From assembly GCA_050014015.1 (NCBI GenBank), contig JBEKEC010000025.1, forward strand, positions 1 through 64,000: a stretch of DNA of 64,000 nt. Direction: 5' to 3'. Each line of letters opens with the position of its first letter. Positions within the stretch are counted from its first letter, which is position 1. The translations under genes were made by a program, and so were the position numbers. The notes beneath the pieces were generated by a model, which worked only from the letters and a program-made list of their open reading frames with translations, had not been told where the DNA came from and ran no database searches. The stretch comes from PALSA-1353 sp050014015. Its GTDB lineage: Bacteria; Planctomycetota; Phycisphaerae; Tepidisphaerales; Tepidisphaeraceae. This document shows positions 33,704 to 42,777 of this stretch, piece by piece.

Positions 33704-35038
33704 TCAAATGCCGTATTTCTTGCGACGGCGCCAGAGCGTGGCGGGGTCCATGCCGAGCACGCGCGCCGCTTCTTCAAGTGATTTGGTTCGAGCGATCACA
33801 CGGCGAATGTGGACCTCTTCAAGTTTGTCCATGGTAACCGCGTCTCCGAGTTCCAAATCCGGAGAACTGTTCGGAAGAAAGCTTCCGGGAAGATGCTGAA
33901 GACCTATTTGCTTGGATTGACAGAGCACGACCGCGCGTTCGATGACGTTTCGCAACTCTCGGACGTTTCCCGGCCAGTTGTAGGACCGCAGCGCCGAAAC
34001 GGCCTCGTCCGTAAAACCGGCCGCTGGATTTCCCCGATTGAATTCCCTGGCGAAACGCTCGGCCAGGGGAATGACGTCATCGGGGCGCGCTCGCAGCGGC
34101 GGGACGTTGATCGGGATCACGTTGATCCGATAGAGCAAATCCTCCCGAAATCGCCCGGCTCGGACGGCATCTTCCAGGTTGGTATTCGTCGCCGCAATGA
34201 TGCGGACGTCCGCACGGCGCGTGATCGCTTCTCCGACCGATTCGTATTCTTTATCCTGGACGAAGCGCAATAGCTTCGGTTGCAGGTCGAGCGGAAGGTC
34301 GCCGATTTCGTCGAGGAACAGCGTGCCGCCGTCCGATCCGGCGATGTGACCGGGGTTGTCGCGCACGGCCCCGGTGAATGCGCCCCGGACATGACCGAAC
34401 AACTCGCTTTCCAGGAGTTGCGGGGAAAGAGTTGGGCATGAAATGGTTGCCAGCGGCTTATCGGCGCGGCTGCTCCAGTCGTGAATGGCGCGAGCCAGCA
34501 TTCCTTTTCCAGTTCCGCTTTCGCCGCGGATCAGGACGGTGGTATCGCTTTGGGCAATTTGGCGCGCGAGGCTTATCGCCGCCAGCATGATGGGATCATG
34601 GCTTTGAAGGCTGACGGCCGATTTGCCGCTGGTCTGGCCCGCGGAATTCCCCGGCCCGGCGCGCATCGCCAACGCGTCGGTAATTTGTTTTATTTGCTTG
34701 GGCGTGAACGGCTTGGTGATGTAATCCACGGCGCCACGCTTCATCGTCTCGACGGCGCTGTCGACCGTGCCGAATGCCGTAATGACCACGACCCGAATCC
34801 AGGGGCTTTTTGCGATGAGTTCCGGGATCAGATCGGATCCGGATTTGTTCTTGAGCCGCAGATCGACAAAAGCCACGTCGAAGTGATGGTGTGCCGCTTC
34901 GGAGAGGGCATCCTCCCCATTGCTGACGGCAACCACCTGGTGCCCGTCCGTTTCCAGGCTGATGGCAAGGGTCTTGCGAACGTTGATTTCATCGTCCACG
35001 ACAAGAACGTGCAGGCGGGAGATTGGGTCTGTCGGCAT
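33704..35038 (-). CDS. NtrC-type sigma-54-dependent response regulator
   Basis: 444 residues. Receiver domain: LHVLVVDDEINVRKTLAISL, phosphorylation Asp in VAFVDLRLKNKSGSD, and DYITKPFTPKQIKQI. Central AAA+ domain: Walker A RGESGTGKGMLARAIHDWSS, the sigma-54 contact loop GAFTGA intact, and GGTLFLDEIGDLPLDLQPKL. C-terminal Fis-type HTH: SLEEAARVLGMDPATLWRRR. Start at 35038 is supported by GGGAG eight bases upstream. Located between kdpC and the second kdpA, it probably controls K+ uptake in place of KdpE, but no histidine kinase gene is nearby. Confidence 0.9.
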   Translation of the reverse strand: MPTDPISRLHVLVVDDEINVRKTLAISLETDGHQVVAVSNGEDALSEAAHHHFDVAFVDLRLKNKSGSDLIPELIAKSPWIRVVVITAFGTVDSAVETMKRGAVDYITKPFTPKQIKQITDALAMRAGPGNSAGQTSGKSAVSLQSHDPIMLAAISLARQIAQSDTTVLIRGESGTGKGMLARAIHDWSSRADKPLATISCPTLSPQLLESELFGHVRGAFTGAVRDNPGHIAGSDGGTLFLDEIGDLPLDLQPKLLRFVQDKEYESVGEAITRRADVRIIAATNTNLEDAVRAGRFREDLLYRINVIPINVPPLRARPDDVIPLAERFAREFNRGNPAAGFTDEAVSALRSYNWPGNVRELRNVIERAVVLCQSKQIGLQHLPGSFLPNSSPDLELGDAVTMDKLEEVHIRRVIARTKSLEEAARVLGMDPATLWRRRKKYGI

Positions 35039-35101
35039 ATTCTTTCTCCCAGACTTCGATTCCTCGCCGCGCTCCAAGAAAAGGACGTTGGTGTTCATAA
35101 C

Positions 35102-35107
35102 ATTATA
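35102..35107 (-). promoter_or_regulatory. -10 element (TATAAT) upstream of the response regulator
   Basis: GATTATAATGTT on the minus strand places transcription start near 35095, about 57 bases before the regulator's start. It would let the regulator and second kdpA be expressed separately from the kdpABC unit. Confidence 0.45.
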
Positions 35108-35219
35108 ATCCCAACAAAGTTCCTCCGCGATTTTGGCCGAAACAACAAGGAATCCGCGGACTCTTCTATTTCCGGGACATCCGCGGCAACCCATTTTCGA
35201 AAAGGCGTCGCATGTTGGC

Positions 35220-36290
35220 TTACGAAGCCGGCGCGCCGTATTTTTGACGAAGCTCCAGGTTGACTTGCAGCACGTTGATCATTTGTTCGCCCCACAAGCC
35301 GCCCAAGGGCGCCGCAGCGTCCTTTTGCAGGATTTGGTCGATTTCCTTGCTGATCGCCGCGGAGTCTCGCTTGGTGTCCTGCGCCCACTGAGCGGCGATG
35401 CCGGGCAACTGAAATTCGGCGTTCTGGAGCGTGATGTGCGGATCGAGGCCCGACCCGGAGGTTGTCACCAGATCGCCGGGAACGTCCTGGAGGTCCGCGT
35501 CCGCATGGTCCTGCCTCCACATGTCGAAGAAATCAGACTGGATGTCCGATCCGGAATTAACCGGCTGAATGATTGTCGTCGGCTGCGTCGCGGGCACGCC
35601 TGATGGCAGCGTTGTCGGCGGGTTGTAGGTCACGCCCGAGGGGAATTTGCCCGGGTTCTCCTTGGAAAACGTCTCAAAAAATACGACGGCCAAGTCCGAG
35701 GGCTGGGGCTGCGGCGTGCCGGGGTTGTCCTTGATGAACTGCTGGACCACCGCCTGATGCGCTTTTTCCCAATCGGTGACGTATTGAGCGTGCGCGCCGG
35801 TTGAATCCCCGGTTACCCAGGCCTGGGCCAGGCCGTTGTGGGCATCGGCCCATTGGGCGACGATCGACGGACTGCCCTGGAATTGGTCCTTCTGGAACCA
35901 GGCTTCGATATCCGGCGCGACGGCCTGACCGGCCTTCGGACCACTCTTATAGGTGACAATCGGCCCAAGTTGCGTCGCCACGCGGTTGCGGAGCTGGTAG
36001 TTCGATGCCGCCCACGCCTGTGAAGACGACGCCGATGCATCGTAAGAACACGCCGATGGCCGGGGCTGGAAGTATTCCGCCTTGGTAAACGGCTGGGCGA
36101 TCAGCAGGGAGCCCACTTCCGTCCCGTCCGGATGATCCACGTGACTGCCGTCCGCTTTCACCATGCTTCCGTTCGCCTGGAACGGAAACAACGTCTGCCC
36201 GATGGCCCACATGATGGCGGGGTAGACCACACAGCAGATCACGACTGAAAACCCGAGCAACCAAAGACTCTTTGTGATTGATTTGAACAT
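35220..36290 (-). CDS. kdpC: KdpC subunit with a ~165-residue insertion
   Basis: 356 residues, against about 190 in E. coli. The normal N-terminal membrane helix (LWLLGFSVVICCVVYPAIMW) and QPFTKAEYFQPRPSACSYDA are followed, after VATQLGP at ~105-110, by an extra segment to ~268, then the normal end: GDLVTTSGSGLDPHITLQNA and GLWGEQMINVLQVNLELRQ. The insert is soluble with several tryptophans and proline/threonine-rich parts (NPPTTLPSGVPATQPTT). KdpC stabilises KdpB-nucleotide binding in the periplasm-facing complex; the insert's role is unknown. Starts 27 bp after kdpB. Confidence 0.9.
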   Translation of the reverse strand: MFKSITKSLWLLGFSVVICCVVYPAIMWAIGQTLFPFQANGSMVKADGSHVDHPDGTEVGSLLIAQPFTKAEYFQPRPSACSYDASASSSQAWAASNYQLRNRVATQLGPIVTYKSGPKAGQAVAPDIEAWFQKDQFQGSPSIVAQWADAHNGLAQAWVTGDSTGAHAQYVTDWEKAHQAVVQQFIKDNPGTPQPQPSDLAVVFFETFSKENPGKFPSGVTYNPPTTLPSGVPATQPTTIIQPVNSGSDIQSDFFDMWRQDHADADLQDVPGDLVTTSGSGLDPHITLQNAEFQLPGIAAQWAQDTKRDSAAISKEIDQILQKDAAAPLGGLWGEQMINVLQVNLELRQKYGAPAS

Positions 36291-36317
36291 GGTAATGACT
36301 CCAAAATTCGTGGCCGC

Positions 36318-38483
36318 TCATACGGTCAGATGGAACGCCACCAGCAACAAGTCGATGAGCTTGATGCCGACGAACGGCAGAATGACGCCTCCCAAGCCCC
36401 AAATCAGCAGGTTTTTCCGCAGCAGGGCGTCCGCGCCGAGCGGTTTATAGGAAACGCCTTTCAGGGCAACCGGGATCAGCGCGGGGATGATGAGCGCGTT
36501 GAAGATCACCGCCGAAAGAATGGCCGAGGTCGGCGAATGCAGGTACATGATGTCGATCCTTTTCAGCCAGGGCAGCGTGCCGGCGAACAGCGCCGGGATG
36601 ATCGCAAAATATTTCGCGACGTCGTTGGCAATGGAAAAGGTGGTCAAGGCGCCGCGGGTCATCAGCAGTTGCTTGCCGATTTCAACGACTTCAATCAGCT
36701 TGGTGGGGTCGCTGTCGAGGTCCACCATGTTGGCGGCTTCCTTGGCGGCCTGGGTTCCGGCGTTCATGGCCAGGGCCACGTCGGCCTGGGCCAGCGCCGG
36801 CGCGTCGTTCGTGCCGTCGCCCATCATGGCGACCAGCTTGCCTTCGCCCTGCTGCTTGCGGAGGTATTCCAGCTTGATTTCAGGCGTGGCCTGAGCAACA
36901 AAATCGTCCACGCCGGCTTGCTCGGCGATCGCCGCGGCCGTCAGCGGATTGTCTCCGGTGATCATCACGGTGCGCAGCCCCATCCGCCGGAGGCGTTCAA
37001 ACCGATCCTTCATCGCCGGCTTCAGGATGTCCTCCAGCACGACCACGCCGGCAACGTCGCCGCCGTTGGCGACAACCAGCGGCGTCGCGCCCTTGGCGGC
37101 GACGCCATCGACCATCGCGTACAACTCAGTAGGGACGACGCCGCCTTGCCGCTGGACGAACTTCACGATCGCATCGGAAGCGCCTTTGCGAATGCGCGTT
37201 CCGTCAGGCAAGTTGATCCCGCTCATGCGCGTCTGGGCGGTAAACGGCACAAACTGCGAGTTTTTGGGGATGCTCACGGCGCTTGTGGCCGTTTCCTCGA
37301 ATTTCTTGACGATGCTTTTGCCCTCGGGAGTCGCATCGGTCGACGAGGCCAGAGCGGCCAACTTGCCAAGCTGTGCCGCGTCGTATTTGCCGACCGGCAG
37401 GAATTGCGTCGCCCGGCGGTCGCCAACCGTGATCGTTCCGGTTTTGTCCAACAGCACCACGTCCACGTCGCCCGCCAATTCCACGGCCTTTCCGCTCTTG
37501 GAGATGATGTTGTGAGTGAGGGCGCGTTCCATGCCGGCGATGCCGATGGCGGCCAGCAAGGCGCCGATGGTCGTGGGAATCAGGCAGACGATCAGCGCCA
37601 CCAGCGTCGGAACGTCGGTGCCCAGGCTCTTCAGCGGCGAGGCCAATCCGAGGTAGCTGGTCATATACTGCTCGGCGTTCCACGCCATCGGCCAGAGCGG
37701 AACGACCACGATCAGGAAGATCAACGTGAGTCCCGACAGCACCAGCGTCAGTGCAATCTCATTGGGGCTTCGCTGCCGGATCGCTCCTTCGACAAGCGCG
37801 ATCATCCGATCGAGAAACGACTCGCCCGCTCCGCTGGTCACCTGGACGACGATGTGATCCGAGATGACGGTGGTGCCGCCGGTGACGCTGGACCGGTCGC
37901 CTCCGGCTTCGCGAATGACCGGAGCCGATTCGCCCGTAATCGCCGACTCGTTGATTGACGCGATGCCTTCGACAATCTCCCCGTCGCTGGGGACAACTTC
38001 TCCGGCTTCGACGAGAACGAAATCTCCTTGCTTCAGGTCTCGGGAGGAGATTTCTTCAGTAGTGCCGTCCTTGAGCATGCGCCGGGCGGGAGTGTCGCGC
38101 CGGGTCCGCCTGAGTGAATCCGCCTGGGCCTTGCCGCGCGCCTCCGCCAGAGCGGTGGCAAAATTGGCGAAGATCACCGTGAGAAACAGCCAGAAATCCA
38201 GCGCGATGAAGTACGTGATCGGGGTCTGCGTAGCCGGTTTCCCCGTTGCCATCTGAATGATGAACAGCAACGTGAGGATGGCTCCGATCTCCACCACGAA
38301 CATGACGGGGTTTCTCCACTGGATGTCCGGACGGAGCATTACGATCGACTGCTTCAGCGCCGACCAGGTGGTCTCGGGGGTCAACAGCGGCATTTGCCGC
38401 CGGCGCCGCGGCGGTTTCCGCCCCGGCGGAAAAACCCGCGTCCCTCCCGGGGTTGAAGATTCGTAAATTGTTCCGGTGCTCAT
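36318..38483 (-). CDS. kdpB: K+-translocating P-type ATPase subunit KdpB
   Basis: 721 residues. P-type ATPase motifs are intact: DKTGTITVGDRRATQF (phosphorylated Asp), SINESAITGESAPVIREAGG (TGES actuator loop, containing the inhibitory serine site), KGASDAIVKFVQRQGG (nucleotide domain) and MMGDGTNDAPALAQADVALA. It energises K+ transport through KdpA. Start supported by AAGGAG eight bases upstream. The first ~30 residues are a basic, proline-rich extension. Confidence 0.96.
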   Translation of the reverse strand: MSTGTIYESSTPGGTRVFPPGRKPPRRRRQMPLLTPETTWSALKQSIVMLRPDIQWRNPVMFVVEIGAILTLLFIIQMATGKPATQTPITYFIALDFWLFLTVIFANFATALAEARGKAQADSLRRTRRDTPARRMLKDGTTEEISSRDLKQGDFVLVEAGEVVPSDGEIVEGIASINESAITGESAPVIREAGGDRSSVTGGTTVISDHIVVQVTSGAGESFLDRMIALVEGAIRQRSPNEIALTLVLSGLTLIFLIVVVPLWPMAWNAEQYMTSYLGLASPLKSLGTDVPTLVALIVCLIPTTIGALLAAIGIAGMERALTHNIISKSGKAVELAGDVDVVLLDKTGTITVGDRRATQFLPVGKYDAAQLGKLAALASSTDATPEGKSIVKKFEETATSAVSIPKNSQFVPFTAQTRMSGINLPDGTRIRKGASDAIVKFVQRQGGVVPTELYAMVDGVAAKGATPLVVANGGDVAGVVVLEDILKPAMKDRFERLRRMGLRTVMITGDNPLTAAAIAEQAGVDDFVAQATPEIKLEYLRKQQGEGKLVAMMGDGTNDAPALAQADVALAMNAGTQAAKEAANMVDLDSDPTKLIEVVEIGKQLLMTRGALTTFSIANDVAKYFAIIPALFAGTLPWLKRIDIMYLHSPTSAILSAVIFNALIIPALIPVALKGVSYKPLGADALLRKNLLIWGLGGVILPFVGIKLIDLLLVAFHLTV

Positions 38484-38538
38484 TGGTTTCGCTCCTTAGT
38501 CGTTGGCAAAGAGTGGTGGTCGTCGTTGATCTGGCCGC

Positions 38539-38622
38539 TTAGAACTTTTCCGGCCGGATCACGGCCACCCACAGGTAGATGAACAGAAACACCGCCACAG
38601 CCGCCGTGAAATAGGTAAGCAT
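38539..38622 (-). CDS. kdpF: KdpF small membrane subunit
   Basis: 27 residues: one membrane helix ending in VAVIRPEKF, the conserved (L/I)RPE(K/R)F tail of KdpF. It stabilises the KdpABC complex. It begins 10 bp after another tiny membrane gene and lies 55 bp before kdpB. Too short for routine gene calling but unmistakable in context. Confidence 0.88.
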   Translation of the reverse strand: MLTYFTAAVAVFLFIYLWVAVIRPEKF

Positions 38623-38632
38623 GGTTATCGCC

Positions 38633-38728
38633 TCAAATCTTTTCGCACGCGTAAAGGAACAGCAGACAAAGGCCCATCGACACGAGTCCCAGCGCAAACA
38701 TCGCGGGCAACCAAATTGCGAGATTCAT
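38633..38728 (-). CDS. Second small membrane peptide in the kdp operon
   Basis: 31 residues beginning MNLAIWLPAMFALGLVSMG and ending FLYACEKI, a single hydrophobic helix with a charged end. AAGGAA precedes the ATG, and it sits 24 bp after kdpA and 10 bp before kdpF. It is not KdpF, which follows. A similar small helix seems to accompany kdp genes in some phyla, but this is from memory; function unknown. Confidence 0.65.
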   Translation of the reverse strand: MNLAIWLPAMFALGLVSMGLCLLFLYACEKI

Positions 38729-38752
38729 AAAAGGTTCCTTTCTTGGATCAAA

Positions 38753-40573
38753 TCAACCGCCAAAGGGGAACGGTCCAAAATGCTCGGCGACCGGCCCCAG
38801 CGCGGCGACCGGCAGGAAGAGCAACGCTCCCACGATCAGAATCGTCCCCAGCAATAGAACTCCAAACGTAAAGGTGTCGTCACGCAGAGTTCCCAAACCA
38901 AAAGGCGCGGACTTCTTCATTCCCAGGTAACCCGCCATCGCGATCGGCGCGATGATGGGAAGGTAACGGCTGAAGAGCATGACCAGTCCCGTCGCAATGT
39001 CCCACGGGACCGCCTCGGGCGACGGACTGGGATTGTTGTTCAGACCGTAGGTGACGCCGAGCCCATCGAACGCGGAGCCGTTGTTGGCCGATGCCGACGA
39101 AAATTGGTAAAGCATCTGCGAGAACCCGTGCGGGCCGGGATTGCTGGTCGCCTTGTTGCCCCAATCCGTTGCGGCGAACAGGCCGGTGGGCATCAGGATC
39201 ATGATGGGATGAACCAGCAGGGCGATCAGCGCGAGTTTCACCTCGCGGCCGCCGATCTTCTTCCCGAGATACTCCGGCGTTCGGCCCACCATCTGGCCGG
39301 CGATGAAAATCCCGATAATCAGGAAGAGCAACAGGTTGATCATCCCGACGCCCTTGCCGCCGTAAATGCAGTTAAGCCACATTCCCACCATGGGGGACAA
39401 GGCGGCGACCGGGTTGAGGGCGTCGTGCTCGCAATTGACCGCGCCGCACGTCACGTCCACGGTAACCGCCGCGAAAGTCGCCCCGGCCGAGGTCCCGAAA
39501 CGCATCTCCTTGCCTTCGAGATTTCCTGAATGCTGGTCAACCGGCAACCCGGCGACGGCGGGAAACGGAACGTCGCGCTTTCCGTTGGAAGAGCCGGCGT
39601 CGGGAACCTGATAAGCCGCGGCCGGGTGCGCCGTGAATCCGGGGTTCGGCTTCATCGTGTCAAAATAGATGGACCACACGATCGTCCCGATCATCAGCAG
39701 CATCATGACCGAGAAAATGACCACGGCGTGCCGCAACCGGCCGAGCATCCGCCCGTACATCAGCACCAGCGTGAACGGAAAGATCATCATCGCGAAGGTG
39801 GTAAACCAGTTGGTCAGCGCCGTGGGATTCTCCATCGGATGCGCCGCGTTCATTCCGTAGAATCCGCCGCCATTGGTCCCCAGCATTTTGATGGGGACCA
39901 GCGCGGCAACCGGCCCGATCACGATCGTCTGTTGGGTCTGTGCGCCGCTGGTCGCCGACGACATCGCGCCGGGTTCCAGGGTTGAAACGACGTTGTCGGC
40001 CTTGAACGTCATGGGGCTGCCCTGCTGCACGAAGATCACGGCCAGGATCAGGGCGCAGGGCACGAACATGTAAACCACCACCCGCCACATATCGACGAAG
40101 AAATTGCCGACGTTCGGATCGCCGCGAAATGCCCGGATGATCGCCGAGAGGGCGCAAAATCCGACGGCCGCCGACAAAAACTGATTGGCGATGCAAAAGA
40201 ACACCTGGCAGAAATTGGACAGATGCTGGTCTCCGGAATAGTGCTGAAGATTGGTGTTGGTCATGAACGATATGACGCTGTTGAATATCGTCGTGGGCTC
40301 CAGCATGCCCCGGTGTAAACCGTTCCATGGCAGCTTCGACCAGCCCTGAAGCCATAACACCGTGAACCCGTAAACAAACAGCATGACGTTGAATACGAGC
40401 AACGAGACGGCGTATTGCTTCCAGTTTTGCCGGCCGCTGTCCAGTTTTGATTCGAACCAACGCAGGATTTTCGGCGCGCGGTATTTCCCGTCCATGATCC
40501 ACGCCGCGTAACGGCTCAGCGGAAACGCCAGAATTGTCGTAATGAGCAAAAGCGATATTGGCAGGGACCACAT
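38753..40573 (-). CDS. kdpA: K+-translocating ATPase subunit KdpA (canonical copy)
   Basis: 606 residues, first gene of the operon. Selectivity filter segments are close to E. coli: FMTNTNLQHYSGD, KMLGTNGGGFYGMNAAHPME, VTCGAVNCEHDALNP and LYQFSSASANNGSAF. Start at 40573 has AAGGAG upstream; the 94 extra upstream codons are non-conserved. It forms the K+ channel-like subunit with KdpB. It is clearly diverged from the second copy at 32-33.7 kb, so the duplication is old or the second was acquired. Confidence 0.94.
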   Translation of the reverse strand: MWSLPISLLLITTILAFPLSRYAAWIMDGKYRAPKILRWFESKLDSGRQNWKQYAVSLLVFNVMLFVYGFTVLWLQGWSKLPWNGLHRGMLEPTTIFNSVISFMTNTNLQHYSGDQHLSNFCQVFFCIANQFLSAAVGFCALSAIIRAFRGDPNVGNFFVDMWRVVVYMFVPCALILAVIFVQQGSPMTFKADNVVSTLEPGAMSSATSGAQTQQTIVIGPVAALVPIKMLGTNGGGFYGMNAAHPMENPTALTNWFTTFAMMIFPFTLVLMYGRMLGRLRHAVVIFSVMMLLMIGTIVWSIYFDTMKPNPGFTAHPAAAYQVPDAGSSNGKRDVPFPAVAGLPVDQHSGNLEGKEMRFGTSAGATFAAVTVDVTCGAVNCEHDALNPVAALSPMVGMWLNCIYGGKGVGMINLLLFLIIGIFIAGQMVGRTPEYLGKKIGGREVKLALIALLVHPIMILMPTGLFAATDWGNKATSNPGPHGFSQMLYQFSSASANNGSAFDGLGVTYGLNNNPSPSPEAVPWDIATGLVMLFSRYLPIIAPIAMAGYLGMKKSAPFGLGTLRDDTFTFGVLLLGTILIVGALLFLPVAALGPVAEHFGPFPFGG

Positions 40574-40620
40574 AGCCCTAAGCTCCTTTTTGATCACCGT
40601 CCGCGGGCGAGGATTGCCCT

Positions 40621-40690
40621 GACGTCCAAACGTCAAGACTCCGGGTGCACTCCGGCCTTCAGCGCCAAGCCGGCGCGGTGAAGCGCACCC
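40621..40690 (-). promoter_or_regulatory. Structured leader candidate upstream of kdpA
   Basis: In the minus-strand transcript direction a long hairpin (40643-40690: GGGTGC, CTTCA and GCGCC pairing with GGCGC, TGAAG and GCACCC) is followed by a short one (40621-40634: GACGT-CCAA-ACGTC). The pair ends about 48 bases before the kdpA start. It does not match a riboswitch I know. The rest of the 430-bp gap to 41003 shows no gene. Confidence 0.4.
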
Positions 40691-41002
40691 GAAATTTCCT
40701 CGTCCGCCGCAGGTGTGTTTGTCGCTGATAGCGAACGATATGCCATCCGCGTTATTGAGCGTTCGCCGCACCCCCTCCGCGGTTTTCATTCGAAAAGACT
40801 TCGCCAACCATGCCTGGGTAGTGCAAAATGCAATCGGAAGTTCCGTAACGTGCAATGCCTGACATCGATCGACTTGTTACTCGTTGTTCAAAGGCCAGTT
40901 AAATTCGGGCAGGACAGTCGCCCGCAAGCGAAAATGGCACGCCGGAGCGCGTGGACTTATCGCAAAATGCACGGCGGCGGCGTCGCGAGCGGCTCTGAAC
41001 GT

Positions 41003-42628
41003 TCACCTTGGCGCGACCGAGGTGTCCGGAGGATCGGCCTGCCAGAAGGATTCGGACCAATAAGGTTGGCCGCGGAATTGGCTGTGCTCTTGCGGTTGGC
41101 CCAGAAAAAATTCGTCGGTTCGCCTGAGATTGAATGCCTTGATTGTCATCTGGCCACGAATGTCCTGGGGAAACTCGCCGATTCCCTCCAGCACGTTGGT
41201 CCAGCGGCCCATGGTTCGGTCGTACATCGTCGGTGGGTCGGCTAGAAATTCGTCGATCCAGACCAGCAAGCTGCCGCGCGGCGGTAAATCGCCGGCGTCG
41301 CGCTCTTGCAAATCGGCGGTCGGATGCAGGCAGAGATTGTAAAAACGCGTGGTCGGGTGAGCACGCAAATACGGAACGACACAGCGCGCGCAATCCCGCA
41401 CGCTGCACGCGGCAGCCATGAAGACGACGTTCTTAAACTCCACGTCGCTTTCATGGCATTTGCGGAACAGCAGTTCATTGATGACCATGCTTCCCATGCT
41501 GTGGCCGACAAGCGTGACTTCGTATTTCGGCGGTGCCAGGCCACGATCCTTGTACTCCTGGCTTTTGCGCTGCAAATGATCGGCAAGCTTGTCGATAAGG
41601 AGAAGCGCCGGGCCAACAGGCTCCTGAGCCAGGGGATTGTCGGGGCTCTCGAAGCTGGCGCGCTTGCGAAATCGGCGGGCCGTCGCGTCGTTCCGGGGGG
41701 AACCATCGACGATCAGCAAGGTTCGCCGAATCATGTTGTCCCAGGAGGGCCCTCCCAGTCCGTCGACGACCCAGGAGAGGCCGAACTTCGGCGGAATCGT
41801 CGCGGCATACATGGCTCCAAGGCCCAGCAATTCGCCCTTGGTCGTGTCGGTGGTGCCGATGGATAGCATGATCTGACGACGGGTGGGATCGTTAGATAAG
41901 TCTATGGCGCTCAGGCCCGGGTGATGCTGGACCTCATCGGCGTAGAGGGCGTTGAGCCGCTTGAACGTTTGGACGCTGATATCATCTTCGGGGGCATAGT
42001 CGAGCCAATGGAGCGGGTGGCCGTCATTGGGTTTCTGCACGGAAGCCAAATCGGTGCTCACGGTCTGGGCGTCGGTAATGACTTCCTCCGACCAGACCTC
42101 CGGTATGCGCGTCACGGCGAGTCCGATGTCGGCCACAACGTAGAACGGGCTGAGCAGACTCCGCGCCCAGAGATCCTGGTAATCCTTGATTCCTTGAGAG
42201 ACGGCCGCGACGTGCTCGCCATAACTCGAGGGAAAGCTCGAATCCCAGTCGATGTAAATCGGATAACTACCGCCATCCTCGGCCTGGCCGGTTTCGTTCA
42301 CGGCGTCCTGATCGGCGGATTCGACGGGCGTCAGTCCGCCGTGGACGAAGATCAGAATTTTCCGCACGGAGTCGTGGCGGGACTCATGCCATTCATCCAT
42401 CGTCGCCATCATGTGGTCGAGGTATTGATCGAACGGGCCGTCTTTTTCCATTCCCAGCTTTTTGCCGTAGTCGCACGGATCGTGCGCCAGCGCATCAGAA
42501 TCCAACGAGATAACGTGGTCGCGGATCGAAGCCGGCGGCTGGTACGTGGCGCATCCGCCGAGCAGCGAAATGAAATAGCCCAGAACCCACGCCAGGCCGA
42601 CGCGGCGGCTTTTGCGCGGTTTACCCAT
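41003..42628 (-). CDS. Lipoprotein alpha/beta hydrolase
   Basis: About 541 residues from the ATG at 42628. A basic N-terminus and hydrophobic helix end in LLGGC, a lipobox, so the protein is probably anchored in the envelope. The nucleophile elbow is GHSMGSMVINELLF (residues ~380-393), with FVHGG earlier as oxyanion region and DGSPRNDATARR between. Substrate unknown; esterase/lipase-like activity is expected. It is divergent from the MFS gene. Confidence 0.75.
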   Translation of the reverse strand: MGKPRKSRRVGLAWVLGYFISLLGGCATYQPPASIRDHVISLDSDALAHDPCDYGKKLGMEKDGPFDQYLDHMMATMDEWHESRHDSVRKILIFVHGGLTPVESADQDAVNETGQAEDGGSYPIYIDWDSSFPSSYGEHVAAVSQGIKDYQDLWARSLLSPFYVVADIGLAVTRIPEVWSEEVITDAQTVSTDLASVQKPNDGHPLHWLDYAPEDDISVQTFKRLNALYADEVQHHPGLSAIDLSNDPTRRQIMLSIGTTDTTKGELLGLGAMYAATIPPKFGLSWVVDGLGGPSWDNMIRRTLLIVDGSPRNDATARRFRKRASFESPDNPLAQEPVGPALLLIDKLADHLQRKSQEYKDRGLAPPKYEVTLVGHSMGSMVINELLFRKCHESDVEFKNVVFMAAACSVRDCARCVVPYLRAHPTTRFYNLCLHPTADLQERDAGDLPPRGSLLVWIDEFLADPPTMYDRTMGRWTNVLEGIGEFPQDIRGQMTIKAFNLRRTDEFFLGQPQEHSQFRGQPYWSESFWQADPPDTSVAPR

Positions 42629-42777
42629 AGGCAACGGACGATAACATCCAATGCGGACTCGAGTCAAAATTCATCGGTGCTGGCGTGATCGATGTGGTAT
42701 CCCCACCGACATCCTCCGTCTGCTGAAGCAGATGCTTGTGATCGTGCTGTCATCGGGTCGCCGCGGCGTGACGCCAC

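Noticed and set aside
36330..37958. 542-codon plus-strand frame across kdpB
   Set aside because: Antisense to kdpB; composition dominated by Gln/Arg/His/Asp/Gly typical of a shadow frame.
40790..40870. Sigma-54 promoter for kdpA
   Set aside because: A GG...TTGCA arrangement exists on the minus strand, but the GG-to-GC spacing is 11 rather than 10 and flanking consensus is poor.
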